The position numbers and the translations under genes were made by a program. Positions 11,624-23,727 of a stretch of 64,000 nucleotides of DNA are shown one piece after another. Origin of the DNA: Chromera velia (lineage: Eukaryota > Sar > Chromeraceae). Under the pieces are notes generated by a model, which was not told the origin of the DNA, made no database searches, and saw nothing but the letters and a program-made list of their open reading frames with translations. Positions within the stretch are counted from its first letter, which is position 1. Each line of letters starts with the position of its first letter. Where the stretch lies: positions 1 through 64,000 of the forward strand of contig JAHBMJ010005786.1 of assembly GCA_018398765.1 (NCBI GenBank), given 5' to 3'.

Positions 11624-12629
11624 CAACAAATCAAGAGAGGAAATTAAGATTAATTAAACAGCAGGAGAAGGGAAGAGGCGAAGGAAACACGTATTTTGAG
11701 GAGCCGGGATTCCGCTTCGCGTGTATTTGTCCGAACGGCAGATATTGTTTTTCTTTTTGCAATGTTAATGGTCCATCCTGTTAAGAAGTGGTGGTACCGT
11801 GATAGCGGTCTAGTATAGCGGTACAAGTTGCTTCAAGCACTCCATCATTTAACATCTGAAAATTCTTGAACCTCTGAAGTGTTTTAACGTTATCATATTA
11901 TGTATCATTATGCCATGGTGGCACTATGCAAGAAAACAAATGTTTCATCTGGATGTGCATCTAGATGTGCATGGACTGTCATGCGTTGTCTAGTGCGTTG
12001 TATCACTTTCAACTAAATTAACCTAGAAATTAACATTAGAAATTAACATTAGAAGCTTTGATTTCTTTGTTGAATGCTAGCATATGTATATGGCTAGCAG
12101 TGACTGAAAATTAATTAAATATAATACATACTAACACTGTTTGACAGGAAAGTCTGATGCGTGTATACGCTTTTCCTGGACGCCGAATTCGTGTCAGCTC
12201 TAGTTTTGTGACTCTCGAATCTCGATCGTCTTTGACTATAGTCTCTGAGACTGTCTCTCTGAAACCATTTCTTTAGTTCTAGCCTGGGACTAGGCCTGGA
12301 TTTCTAGCTTTGGTTTTAACTAGGGTTTTGATTGATCCTAGGTTTAATCGCTAGTTTGATTTAGTTTAATCGTCATGGGAGAGTCGTATTCAACTAAAAA
12401 CTTGATTTCCTTATAGAAGAAAATCCAACGACATGCATGTGTATGATTCTATGGCTCTCTGCAAAAATCTCCCTTGGGGACTCGGCGGCCCGGCCTTCTC
12501 TCTCGAGCTCCAAGTAACTTCCTTCAAGTTGGATTTCCTCTTCCTTTCCTTAACCCTTAAACTTCAATCCTTGAGGGCACTCTCCCTCAGAGTTCCTCTC
12601 TGCCCTTTTTCCTCACCCCCTCTCGCTAT
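11624..12629. other. Convergent intergenic region, AT-rich
   Basis: Between the 3' ends of the acylphosphatase (+) and GH125 (-) genes. AT-rich from about 11780 to 12430, with repeated CTAG-containing words (CTAGG, TCTAG, TTTAATCG) at 12270-12370. No gene seen. Confidence 0.6.
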
Positions 12630-14185
12630 TTATTCGACCACAAGCACATCCAGAGGAGCCCCGCGAGTCTCACTATACCCCCACCCTTCCCCACGCAGTT
12701 GCTGCCGCACATGCTCGAGGTATCCGGAGACACTTCTCGGAGGAACCAGATGCCGCCAGCCCCCGTCCGTCTCTCTCTTCTCCTTCAGCATTCTCTGCGG
12801 AAAACGAACCACGAGATCCAGGACCAGAGACCCAAAAGCAGAGTTGGCCCACGCAAAGTGGGATCGCGTAAACTTTCCGGGGTCATCTTTGTGGAAGCTT
12901 TCGTGCATCAACCCCGTTTCCCTCGCAGAAACAAGAAGGGTGCGCAGACACTCAAAGATTTCAGTCTCATTTTCAGAGGTGAGTGCCTCGGTGACAACAC
13001 CCAGAGGCCAAATGTAATCACGCGGCGTATGGGGAGACCCAACGCCGCTTCCGACAGAGCCAGAGAAGAAATACGGGTTGGCCCCGGAAAGCACAAAGTC
13101 TCGAGTGGCCTTATAAAGAGAGCTTTCGAACCCCAGAAGAGGAAGAGCAAGGAGAGACGGCAAATTCGCGTCGTCCATCTCGTTGGCGTCCCCAAAGCCG
13201 TCGACCTCGAAAGCGAGACGCCTACCACCCCCTGTCCCCACACTAGCAAAGTCGTCAATCCCCCCCCTAATCTCCTCCCCTAGTTTTTTGCTTCTCTCAG
13301 ACAACAACAACATCCGTCTCTCAACGTCTCCATAAAACAAAGCCGTCCCATGTCTACCCATCTCCGCAACGTGCCCCAATTCCACTGCCATCATGGCATT
13401 GGACGGCACAAGGAAGTCAAACTTGGTCTGATCGTCCGAGGGTCTGAATGCAGACCTGACCATACCGGTCCGATTGGCATCCGCACGAGGATAGTCGCAG
13501 CCTTCCTGGCTCCTCTTGAATATATACGGGGTGGCTCCCTCTTTCTCCTGCTCGGCAGAAGACTTTTGCTGCTTTTCGACAGTGTCTAAAATCAACTCAA
13601 CCGCCTGTAGCCACAAAAGAGCGACAGGTTCATTTTCCGGGGCCAGAAAATCTTCCTGGCGGCCTCTCACCTGAGCCCACAACCCCCACGACAGTCGCAG
13701 AACCGAAGCAAGACTGTCGAGCTCAAATTTGCCCTCAAAGACCTCTGGCCTCATGGGTGGAGTCCGTGTGTCCGTCTGGTGGCCCTCCCCTGTGGGCCCT
13801 CTGTTGAAGGCGTTGGCATAGGGGTCTGTGAGCACAGAGCGGAGATGGCGTTTGAGGAGACCGGAGAAAAGATCCAACAGGGGAGGATCATCTCGAACGA
13901 GGGGGAGGTAGGGCCAGACCTGCAGGCAGACATGAATGAACGAACAGATGGGACTCGGGGGTAAACAAGAGAGAAGAGGTCATGGGGCGGGAAGTGCCAG
14001 AGGAGAAGGGAAGAAAAGGGAAGATGAGAAAAGAGACTGGGAGACCGAACAGAGAGGGTTGAAGGGGAGCTTCCGGGTGGATGGATGAATGGATGGATGG
14101 ATGGATCAAGCAAGAACGTGGGGTGTGGAGGGATGGGTCGATGGATGAACAATTTCTGGGTGTCCGCTTTCCCTTCTCTCTCTCT

Positions 14186-14228
<43 letters not shown>

Positions 14229-14626
14229 GGAGGGAGGGAGAGAGAAAGAGAGGGAGAGGGAGAGAGAGAGAGGGAGAGAGAGAGGGGGGGGGGCAGAGGG
14301 GGGAGAGAGAGAGAGAGAGTCACGCACCTGATTGAGAGAGTCTCTCAGCCAGAGTGCAGGGATGTCCCCAGTGATAATGAAGGTGTCGTTAGAGGAGGCC
14401 TGTGCAACGGTCGTGTCTAGAGTGTTCGGGAAACAGTTGGAGAAGAGGACAGCCACCTCCTCATTCGCCAGGTTGCCTTCCATGAAGGTCACCAGAGACT
14501 CCACAGAGTCGGATCGGAACTTTCGCTCAGACGGAAGAGGACGGACACGGGGAGGGAGGGGAGGGGAAGACGGAACAAAGATCGCACTCCTCTTTGCGTT
14601 TCTGTTCTCGGATGGAGTGTCAAACC
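12630..14626 (-). CDS. Glycoside hydrolase family 125, exo-alpha-1,6-mannosidase type; 5' end unresolved
   Basis: Metal-independent alpha-mannosidase family that releases terminal alpha-1,6-linked mannose. Two exons are clear: 14626-14328 and 13919-12630 (TAA at 12630-12632), together about 528 residues, slightly above the family's usual 430-500. Family blocks in order: RPLPSERKFRSDSVESL, FSNCFPNTLDTT, DTFIITGDIPALWLRDS, then across the intron VWPYLPLVRDD, LTDPYANAFN, KFELDSLASVLRLSW, NRTGMVRSAFRPSDDQTK, PSNAMMAVEL, DYIWPLGVVTEALTS, TGLMHESFHKDDPGKFTRS, and FAWANSAFGSLVLDLV. The 14626 acceptor is my best choice; a nearer AG at 14527-14526 would cut the conserved RPLPSERKF block. Start codon and any signal peptide were not found. 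Divergent from the proteasome gene. Confidence 0.93.
14172..14320. repeat. Compound microsatellite (CT)n(GT)n(GA)n
   Basis: CT, GT and GA tracts in series with G-runs near 14285-14300, filling most of the intron between the two resolved GH125 exons. Confidence 0.95.
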
Positions 14627-16262
14627 CTGCAAGCACTCACTATCGCTTGGAATCTTTGGTGAAACAAGACGGGGGAAAAGAGAGGTGTTACAAGGGAGGC
14701 AGTTGAAAGAAAAAAACAGCCGACATACGCAGATTCCTTCGGAGATCGGAGAGAGGGGGCGGGAGCGCACAGAAAGCCAGCCAGGAAGGAAATCACACAC
14801 GGAAGCACATTCACGCACACCAAATTGAGTTCTGTGGTTGCGGCTCGACGAACAGGTGAATTCCACATCTAATCCCAGCACATGGCCAAGCACAAAACCT
14901 GCTAACCTTGAGAGAGACGGTTGCCGTGTGAGATCCCGTCTCTGCATCAATCAATCCATTTATCACTTGATCAGTGTGTGATTCGAACTTTCGTACAGCA
15001 CACAACCTTGCAACGGAGACCGGAGTCAAACCATGCAACGTGAAAAAGAAGAACAACACAACACAACACAACACAACACAACGGAAGATAATTGCAAAGT
15101 TGCACAAACAGACCAGACCTCTTGCCCGATCAGAAAAGAATGCAGCTCCAGAGATGTGCAGTCGCAGTGTTGGCATGTAGTGGACACACTCCAGCAATGA
15201 ATCAATACATTACATCATTATAGAAAATGTTCAGTGACGGGCACGATGAACTGTTGCATAAGACAAGTGGCCAAATTGACCAACCACATACGGGGCAGGG
15301 GTCTCTATAAACCCATTCGTGCGGAACCGAAGAAGAAGCTGTGTACGGAGCTCTGTCCAATTGCAAAACGATTCACGGTGCTCTTGCATATGCCGCCAGC
15401 TTACCCGAAGTTTGGAGGGGCCGTCTCCTGTGTTGCTTCAGCCAGACACCCCGCTACAAGAATGCAGATGCACTGCCGTAGACGGATCAAAACCGAACTT
15501 GGCCACCCTGTCATTACTTAGAGAAAAGTGATGATCGATTTACCTGGCCTCAAGGCAGTGCTTCTTTCACATGTGATTCTCGGAAGCCGGTCAACAACCC
15601 GTCTCCTGGATTCAGAGACGAAGGGACGCGCCTGTCAGAACACACACAAGCAACTTCCTTTTTTGAATGGATGACGTACATTCAATACACCAACCATGGC
15701 AGCGAAAAGAGATAAAAAGAGTCTGATGCTCAGAGTCAGATGATTCGGTCCGCTGAATCGACGTGATTCAATCACTAGCTGCATCTAGATGCACAAGCAT
15801 TGCACAAGCAGTCGCGCGGTGGGACGCGCGGTGCGTAGCGGAGGGGCGCGCGTTTCGTTTTCCGCTAACTGGAACGATGCTTTTCGGGGCCGCGCGTGCC
15901 TCTAGGCTACCGCAAGTTTTCGTCTCCTCGAAAATCCTCAGAAAGTCGGACACTATTCGGACACTGTGTGGTCATAATCTTCGATCTCATGCACTGTTGA
16001 CAGTGATTTTGCTGTGCCCTCAAAGGAAGCATTCTTCTCCAGGGCACCCTTCTGTTTGTGTACTTACACTGGAGACTGCAGAAAATATAGTTCAGCAAGA
16101 AAGTTTATCCTCAGCTGACTTGTATCTCCTATAGCTTTCTCCCGCACCCCGGCAGAGACATTTGCGCAGAGATTATCGAAGAGTGGCCGTTCGAGAGGCC
16201 CAGCGCAGAGGAGGCAGCAAGAAGCATAGAAGGAATTCAGTTGAACTCCTTAGAAAGAAAAA
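14627..16262. promoter_or_regulatory. Divergent upstream region, GH125 (-) / proteasome beta1 (+)
   Basis: Should hold the missing first GH125 exon(s) and both promoters. A (CACAA)n-like run lies at about 15055-15080. Bases 15805-15860 form a GCGCGC-rich patch. A 124-codon plus frame at 15763-16134 has no recognisable domain and no splice partner. The proteasome ATG at 16263 has an A-rich context (AGAAAAAATGG). Confidence 0.45.
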
Positions 16263-17294
16263 ATGGCCTCTCCATTCTTGATCGACCCGAAGCTTCCCTT
16301 CACGGAGCTCCACAAAAAATCCGACCACACGGCAGTCGAAAGACCCATCGAGCATCGCTGGAGTCCCTACCAAAATAATGGAGGGTCAGTTTCCACCTCC
16401 CGGTACCTTCAGTTTGTTCCTTTTTCCTTCCTCTACTCCCCGGACCAGCTACCTTCTTCCTTTTCCTCGTTGCAGCACTGCGCTTGGAATTGCAGGAGAC
16501 GACTTCGCCGTGGTCGTGGCTGACACCCGTACCTCCACAGGGTACGCGATCCACACGCGCAACTTCTCCAAGGTGACCAAACTGTCAGTCAGTCAGTCAG
16601 TCAGTCAGTGGGCGATGGGGTAGGTTGGGAGCAGGGCCGGAGTTTTCCCTTCACCCAACAAGTCTGCGCTACTGCTTGAGAGACACGGGAGGGATCATCA
16701 GTCTCTCTCTCATACCCACACTGATGCCTTGTGCGAGTGGCGGGTGTCCATGGTCTGGTGGGCTGAAGAATCTGGATCCTTTCGTTCTAGGCTTTTGATT
16801 GTTTTGGATGTGTCCATTTCCTTTGTTGTGTGGTTTGATTCCTCTCGGCATCGTAAGTTGTGTTTCTTTTCGTGTCTTTTTTTCTGCTCCCTCTCTAACT
16901 TTTTTGCGTCTGGCAGACCGCAACGGCTCATTCAGATTTTTCGAGTGTGCTACATAAATCCGGCATGTGTAATTTTATCTCTAGTCCTTTCAACTTACTC
17001 CGCCCTCTGCTCATTTCCGAGAAGAGAAAGAAGGGATGAGGAGACGTCAACAAATCAGACAGACAGACAGACCGACAGATAGACAGACAGACAGACCGAC
17101 AGACAGACAGACAGACAGATAGACAGACAGACAGACCGACAGAGAGACAGACAGACAGACAGACCGACAGACAGACAGACAGACAGACCGACCGACCGAC
17201 AGACAGATAGACAGAGAGATAGACAGACAGACAGACAGACAGACCGACCGACCGACCGACCGACAGACAGACAGACGGACAGACGGACAGACGG

Positions 17295-17336
<42 letters not shown>

Positions 17337-19652
17337 CAGACAGACAGACAGACAGACAATAGATGGTGGGTGTCAGGCAGAAGACGCAGGAAGTGCACGC
17401 AGAAAATGAAGCCGTTGAAGCTTCTTCCTCCCGCCAAATCCCCTACAAATTCAAATTGACTCACTTGCCTTCCTTCCTGCCCCCCTGGCTGTCTGGCTGC
17501 AGCACCTCAAAGTGCATCATCGCGACCTCAGGGATGCAGGCAGAGGCCATCACCCTCCATCGGCTCTTGCAGGTAAGGAAGGAAGGGCGCATGGGTGAGG
17601 GAGGGGAGGGGAGGGACAGGCTTCTGTATGTCGTGCTGCGCCGGAGGGTGAATGAAACAGGTGTTCCTGTGCTTATCCATCTGTCCGGATGGATCTGCGA
17701 GGATGAAAATTGAGGGAGGAGAGATGAATCGCCTGCGCGGTCTTTCTCTTTCTCTCGCTGTTCATGCATGCACATACATGTGTGTTTGTTCTTCTTTGCG
17801 GTGATGGCTCGATTGTTGCCCCTTGCCAATATGCTGTCTTTCCGTTCTCTTCTCCCCTCTGACTGACTGTTCGAGTGCAAGCTAAAGACTAACCGGGTGA
17901 GTGAGCAAAATTCAAATGGCACCCAGCAGAGACCGGAATATCAACGAGTGGATGATGACACCCTGAACGGCACCACCAGACTTGCATGGTCATGTCTATC
18001 CTCTTGAATGTTTATGATGTGAATGCTGCCCCTCCCCTCCCTCCCTCCCTCCCTCCCTCTGATCACTCGAGTGAATGAAAAAAATCAGATGCGCATCATC
18101 CGATACCAGCACGCCCACAGAAGGGAACCCTCAGTTCCCGCAGTGGCCCAGCTGCTGTCCACAACTCTGTACAACAAACGGTTCTTCCCCTTCTACACAT
18201 TCAACCTGGTGGCGGGGGTAGATGACCAAGGTAGGGGGGCACACTGGGGGTTTGTTTCTTTGTTTGTTTTGTGCAGAAATTTGGTTTGAGCACAAGGGCT
18301 TGAGAATTGGGTACGGTAAAAAGAAAGAATGTCGGAGTGTGGGTTGCATGCCTCTCGCTACCCCCCCTCTCCTGTGCTATTCTTCACCATTGATACTGTA
18401 TGCATGTGTCGTTGTCTAAGTGCGTCGGTCATGACGTCTTGTATCTGCACCGGAAACAAAATAAAAGGAAATGCCAAGCCTGAATGGGTCCTTCTGTCCC
18501 TAGGTCTGCCTGTGCGCGTGTGTTAGTGCATTGTTCTGAGCACATCCTGTTCGTTCGGCTTGTGCGCCTCTGTCCCACCTTCCCACCGTCATTGCTTCAA
18601 TTGATTTCCTTCTCTTCATTTTCTACAAGGACCTGACTGACTGTTCATGCAGGCAAGGGGTGCACGTACGGATACGATGCTATTGGTTCCTTCGAACCTC
18701 TCCCTTACGTCGCCCAGGGAACAGGAAGCTCTCTGGTCACCTCCGTCCTTGACAATCAGGTCAGACTCACTCGATCAGCGAGCGAGAGATCTGATCTGCT
18801 GCTCTCTCTTTGTTGATGCTGGCTGCCTGTCCCGGCGGTGGTGCCTCTTCTGTCTTTCTGAAGTGCCGATCGAAAAAGGCAGGGCAGAAACGACACGTAA
18901 GAAGAGCAAGCAGAAGAAAGCAAAGGAAAATCGTTTTCCTGGACGTTTGCCGTCGCCCGACAGAAGCAAATCAAGACATCCATGGCGTCACCTGACTCTT
19001 TGCACTTTCTTTCGTGTGTTCTTTCCGTTGTGTATCCTTGCTTTCGTGGATGTGTTCCTCTGCGTGTTCGTGTTTGTGTTCGTGTACGCATACGTCCGTC
19101 CGTTTGTCCGTCTGTGCGTGTGTCTGCGTCCGTATGTCTGTGTGTGTGTCCGTGTCCGTGTTTGTGTGTGTGTGTGTGTGTGTCTGATTGTTGCTTCTTT
19201 CCTGTCTGCAGCTAGGACAGACCAACAGGACACAGAAAGGTCCCAAGTTGTCGAAAGTGGAGGTCTGTCAGAGCTTCTTTCTTCCTTCCTTCTGTAGACA
19301 TACGGAGGGAGTTCTCTCTCCTGTCCTCTTTCTTGTCTCTAGCCTGCCTGTCTTTTGTGCTTTTCCTCTCGATGTTTGGTTTTCTTCTTGCTGCGCCCTC
19401 GTCTTCATTCTGATCCGTTCAAGTGCCTTTCCACTTGATCTGGTCTTCATCCCAGGCTCTGTCTGGTGTTTTCCTGAGAAGCCTCCCTCCTCCCTCCTCG
19501 ACGGTCCTTGGGAGCACGCTGAGGAGATTTCTTTTTTGTTGCTTTCCTGCGCTCCCCCATCTTTTTCCTTTTGTCTTCTCTACGTCTTCAATCGATCGAT
19601 CGATCAAAGAAACCATGAGATGATGACTCCAACCAGAGAGACGACTGTGCAC

Positions 19653-19690
<38 letters not shown>

Positions 19691-20588
19691 GACACAAATG
19701 AAGGAAGGGGAGGAATCGGGGTATGAGAAAGACGCTTCCTTCGGGTTCTCTCTCTCGGCATCCCGGCTTCGGTTTCGGTCCTCTTGTTCCTTTTATTCTT
19801 GTTCTCGTCCGTCTAAAGTTGAGATTATCGCTTTCATGCATGCTCGCCCTGTGTGTTTGTTCTGCTCTCTTGTATTTTGTCGGGAATTCCAGAGAGGATC
19901 TCCCGACCTTTCCGTGTCTCTCCTCTTCGTTTCTTTCCTCTTCTCGTTCTCCAGTCAATTAATTCACTCTGTTCCGTTCTGTGCTGTTGGGGGGGATGGG
20001 TGATGATGCAGATGGTTGACCTCGCAAAGGACGTGATCACTTCAGCGGGGGAACGCGATATCTACACTGGTTCGTGGTCTTTTTTTCTTTTCTTTTCTTT
20101 TCTTTTCTTTTCTTTTCGTGCATTTATTTTCTTCGGCTCACGTCATGTGGGCGTGTGCATATGTATGTATACATATTTGATACATATGTGCATGTGCGTG
20201 TGTGCATTTTTGTGCGTGGTTTGCTGGTTGGTGTGTCTTCTTCCTTTCCCCTCCTTTTTTCTCTTGGCCTTCCAGTTTTCGTGAAGTAGTTCAGCAAACA
20301 ATGAAGGAAAAAACACATGTCTTCTTCACCATATCTCTCTCTCTCATTTCTGCACTTTTGTACTTCGCGAGGCTCTTCTTTCTTCTTCATGAAGAGGGTC
20401 CCTGTGCGTCCCCTTTGTCGCCCTTTCCTCGTCGCTGCCTATCCGTCTCTCAGGGTATTCCTGGCTGTGTGCATGCCCCCCCCCTCCTCCCTCCTTCCTC
20501 TTGTGTGTGTGCAGGTGATGCCGCTGAGGTTTATGTGATAGACGCATCAGGAGTCCATGAGAGCGTGTTGGAACTGAAGAAGGACTGA
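16263..20588 (+). CDS. PSMB1: 20S proteasome subunit beta type-1 (beta6)
   Basis: Structural, non-catalytic beta subunit of the 20S core. Nine exons join in phase: 16263-16384, 16476-16583, 17503-17572, 17882-17896, 18089-18230, 18653-18759, 19212-19262, 20012-20069 and 20515-20588, giving 248 residues (human homologue about 241). Family blocks: [114 protein letters not shown], and C-terminal LELKKD. The 15-base exon 4 (LKTNR) could start six bases earlier (17876), adding two residues without changing phase. The acceptor at 18089 was chosen because the earlier AG at 18071 would open with TGA. Introns carry long simple repeats but the coding sequence is intact. Confidence 0.97.
17055..17361 (+). 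repeat. (CAGA)n / (CCGA)n / (CGGA)n tract, about 300 bases
   Basis: CAGA tetramers with blocks where units change to CCGA, CAGATAGA or CGGA. Lies in proteasome intron 2. The minus-strand frame reading Ser-Val-Cys-Leu repeats is an artefact. Confidence 0.95.
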
Positions 20589-21429
20589 GAAAAGTAATGA
20601 ATCGGACAGAGAAAGGGAAAGGGATGGATGGGTGCATGAGGGGGTGATGGGGGCACAGTGCCCTGGAAGAGAGAGTATGCGGTGCGTGCGGAGATTGAAT
20701 GGGGAGCTGGGGAGAGCAGGAGAGAGCTTCAGAAAAGGAAGAATCGGCTTGTGTTGGTTCTCACCTCTCTGCATGCCCCTTTGTTTGACTCTGAAGTGTC
20801 ACGCGGACGCTTGAAGAGAGCAGCGCAGTCAGTCGGGTCTTCTAGCCATGTGCTCGCTCTTGAGCTCCTGTTTCCCCTTCCCCTCTCCTCTTTCAATTAA
20901 AGCGGGTTCACAAGAAGGCCCACAAGGGCGCAGAAGTGCCGGGCGGACCAGTGGTTGTAAGGAAGAGCGCCGATAAGGTGGTCTTGACTGCGTGTGTGCG
21001 TTCCAGAGCAGACAGGCCATGGATGAGTGGAGGCGCGTGAAGCCGTCCATGGAGCTGTCTTTTTCAACAAGAACGTGTGCCAAGCGACTGCGGGCATTTT
21101 TTGTTTTATGGGTTTTACAGAAAAAAATAAGTAGTCCTTTTCAATCTAACTAGGAGGGATTTGAATGTTTAATATAATTAAACACTCTAGTTTATGCCTA
21201 GGTTTATGCTTATGGGAAATATGACAGTTGAATGTGTGTTATAATATCAGTGTTTACAAAGTTTAATGCCATATGATTTTTCAAATACCTAGCATAACCT
21301 AGTTTTCGATCTATAGCTCTAGCTAAAGCTTCTAGCTAGAGCTCTAATTTACCTCTAAAGTATAGTTTACTTAGTATCTTATCACTTTATATACTTGTCT
21401 AGGTTTCTGACCTACATTTATAGAAATGT
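20589..21429. other. Downstream of PSMB1; 3' UTR and AT-rich spacer
   Basis: Bases 20589-21080 are mixed in composition. A splice-like AG at 20900 is followed by an open Lys-rich stretch (KKAHKGAEVPGGPVVVRKSA), which I could not join to a gene. Bases 21110-21430 are AT-rich with repeated CTAG words. Convergent 3' region of PSMB1 and the minus-strand dioxygenase. Confidence 0.45.
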
Positions 21430-22646
21430 AGAGCCCTAGGTTAGGATTAGGATTAGGATTAATGTCCGGAGGATTGGCCTCTCGCCCCAATGCCGAATGT
21501 CCGACGTACGGCTTCCAGGAAAAGCGCCTAGACGCATCAGACCTCCCTGGCCGGCCCGCACAGGTCTTGCCTGTGCCGCGAATGGATCATATTGAACAGT
21601 CAATCACCTTCGTGTGTATGCAAGAGGGTTCACTCCATTCCAAAGCAGGGTTTGAAAGAGAACGATCCCAGAATTGCAGATGAACGGCTCGAAGCGAGTT
21701 CCAAAACCTCCCAACATCCCGTCCTCCTCCTTTTTCCCTCTTCTTTTGCTTTCTTTGTAATACTCCACACCCTTTCAAACTCTTTAGTTCTTCCCTCTCT
21801 TTCTTTCTTACTTTTCTAAGTCTCCTGATGCAGCCTATCTAACTCTCTTCCTAAAGCTTGACTCAAATTGTCTCCCTTTTTTCTTTTCCATTCTCTCACT
21901 ACCTGTCTTTTCATCATCACGTTTTTCAGAAAGGTATCAACATTCTTGTTGGCCTCATTCAAAAGAAAAGAGAATAGAGCGATCTTGTCTACCTTCCCTT
22001 TACCATCCACTTTCTATCTGCTGCTATTTGTAGCTCTCTCCTCTCTCCCTTTCACCGAACTCCAATGTGTCATCAAAGCTTGCAAGCAGTCTGCCCTCTC
22101 TCCATCATACAGAGGACATTCAGTCAGCACATAGATTTCATCTTCGACTACTTGAATGTCAAGCAGGTCAGAGTAAAATATGCATATCCTTTCTGTCAAT
22201 GGGGTCTCTCTGCCTCCTTCTGTTGAGAACTTTCCCCTGTTTACCTCCAAGTTTCTCTCTCCCACCCAAAATGTAGCCCTTCTTCTATGGACAGGCCAAG
22301 GAGCTATCTTTCTGTAGCAGACGGGAGTTCTCCCTATCTTACCTCTATTTAATGAAATGCTTCTGTCTGTATCTTCTCCATTCTTGCTGTTGTGAAGCCA
22401 CAGACTTAGACGATTTCTGTTGGATAGAGATGTATGGATAGGATGCATGACGCCTTCTCTCAGCTCTTCCTTCTCGGCCCTTCCTCTTTTCTGCACTGAC
22501 CTCTCAACTCTCTCTGCAAATGCTTCCTTTTTCCTCTTTGTAATTTCTTCCTTTTTCAGTGCTTCTATAGCAATATATATATAGAAAATAGAATTAAAAA
22601 AATCTAGTAAAAAATAAAGGAATGTATAGACATCACCAGTGCTCAT
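21430..22646 (-). mobile_element. Non-LTR retrotransposon (LINE) 3' fragment, copy C
   Basis: Minus-strand frames at 22646-22014 and 22010-21816 encode the C-terminal end of a LINE polyprotein: HRRRATFWVGERN, then a zinc-binding-like block with ICIFYSDLLDIQVVEDEIYV and LTECP, then a Lys-rich tail with FSFLLNEANKNVD. The same blocks occur at 27749-28648 and 60793-61285. In this copy the second Cys of the CxxC pair is Tyr, a sign of decay. The 3' UTR follows and ends in (TAATCC)n at about 21430-21462. The copy lacks reverse transcriptase, so it is strongly 5'-truncated. Confidence 0.85.
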
Positions 22647-22880
22647 TTCACAAAATAAGTCTTTTTATCAACTATATGCCTAGCTATATGCAACCCTTTC
22701 TATACTGGCGGCAGTGCTTTAAGAAAAACCAGAATGCCGTGGTACACTACAGGTCTCGTCATTTGTAAATTGTAGAACAGAATCATCATTTTCCGATCTC
22801 TACTAGTCCCATCGCGGAATCTCCCGGGATTCTCCCTAAAATGAACCTGCCTGCATGCATGCCTGACGGCCTACGCTGCT
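22647..22880. other. AT-rich spacer, no gene seen
   Basis: Lies between the 5' end of the LINE fragment and the stop codon of the dioxygenase gene. Confidence 0.5.
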
Positions 22881-23684
22881 TTACGCTGCTTCTCCCTCTC
22901 TGTGCCCGACGTGGTGTCTGTCTGCATACAGGCCATAAGAGAAGTCTGTGCCCCTCCACTGAAACTGGAGTGATTGAGGAACGTAATGACCGAATAACGA
23001 CAGCCTCGTGCGGTCGGCCGTCCGATTCTCATACGCAGCGTGCAGCACGCGAGCATCGAAGAGGACCACCGACCCTGCAGGCACTGCCACATCGACGGCG
23101 TCTGCGAGAAGCTCTGGGCACCTTTCCATATCCACCCACTCCCCACTCTCAAACCCTCCCGCCTTCCCGTCTCCGGAGTGTTCCAGCAACCTTCCCAAGA
23201 GATGACTTTTGGGAATGATGCGGAGACATCCGTTCTCTCGGTCCGTATCTTCCAGGTACACACCACAGCTGATGATCTGCCTGGAACTTTCCGTGCCGAA
23301 ATAGTAGTGATCCTGGTGCCATCCAACAGAACGACCCCCTAACGGCCACAACGGAAAAAATTTCGTGCCGAAAACATCCAGAGCGGAGGTGAAGTCGCAA
23401 ACATGTCGCACCAAGTCGAGCACTTTGGAGTTCCCAAACGCGAGCTCAATGAGCTCTGGCATGTGAAGGGCGGCACCCTGGACTTTGAACAGTCTCTTTC
23501 GGTCGTCAAAAAGGAATCCGCCCTCATTCCAGTGGGCACTGGCAAACTTCTCACCGGGCTCACGCTTCAAAGCATCTTTTGCCATGGTAAGCAAGGCCGG
23601 CAGCTCAACCTCAAGTAGACGAGGGGACACGACATAGCCGTCAGCTCTGAACGCACTGAGTGGGTCATTACAGTCAGGCGTCAT
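22881..23684 (-). CDS. Phytanoyl-CoA dioxygenase (PhyH) family protein, intronless
   Basis: Single uninterrupted 267-codon frame, ATG at 23684 and stop at 22881. The Fe(II)/2-oxoglutarate dioxygenase fold is shown by the HxD metal pair in SVGWHQDHYYFG (about residues 121-124), the distal His in FDARVLHAAYENRT (about 215) and the 2-oxoglutarate-binding Arg in RTRLSLFGHYVP (about 225-227). A CLRIIPKSHLLGRL block between them is also typical. Substrate cannot be told from sequence; members act on acyl-CoAs, halogenated or other small molecules. No targeting signal. It is the only clearly recognisable gene in the window without introns and is flanked by a LINE, which suggests retroposition or transfer, though simple intron absence is possible. 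A perfect hairpin lies just upstream of the ATG. Confidence 0.93.
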   Translation of the reverse strand: MTPDCNDPLSAFRADGYVVSPRLLEVELPALLTMAKDALKREPGEKFASAHWNEGGFLFDDRKRLFKVQGAALHMPELIELAFGNSKVLDLVRHVCDFTSALDVFGTKFFPLWPLGGRSVGWHQDHYYFGTESSRQIISCGVYLEDTDRENGCLRIIPKSHLLGRLLEHSGDGKAGGFESGEWVDMERCPELLADAVDVAVPAGSVVLFDARVLHAAYENRTADRTRLSLFGHYVPQSLQFQWRGTDFSYGLYADRHHVGHREGEAA

Positions 23685-23697
23685 TCTGTTCGACCAG

Positions 23698-23727
23698 TTG
23701 CCGTCTCCTCAAGAGACGAGACGGCAA
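23698..23727. repeat. Perfect 10-bp inverted repeat just upstream of the PhyH ATG
   Basis: TTGCCGTCTC at 23698-23707 pairs with GAGACGGCAA at 23718-23727, leaving a 10-base loop. It ends 13 bases from the ATG on the transcript side, so it would fold in the 5' UTR or core promoter. Confidence 0.7.

Noticed and set aside
12433-13283. Two 194-codon plus-strand frames opposite the GH125 gene
   Set aside because: Shadows of the real minus-strand exon, which matches the GH125 family throughout.
16928-17464. Frame of Ser-Val-Cys-Leu repeats (also at 25246, 30263, 30404 and 4336)
   Set aside because: Direct translation of CAGA/TCTG microsatellites, open in several frames by chance.
19188-20003. 271-codon plus frame inside the PSMB1 gene
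   Set aside because: Runs through proteasome exon 7 in a different frame and an intron with GA repeats; no domain.
20900-21083. Lys-rich open stretch after PSMB1
   Set aside because: A plausible acceptor precedes it, but no start, partner exon or known domain; the frame ends within about 60 codons.
21440-21465. Telomere-like (TTAGGA)n run
   Set aside because: Only about three units, and the same run ends a LINE tail at 43775, so it is better explained as a retrotransposon 3' end.
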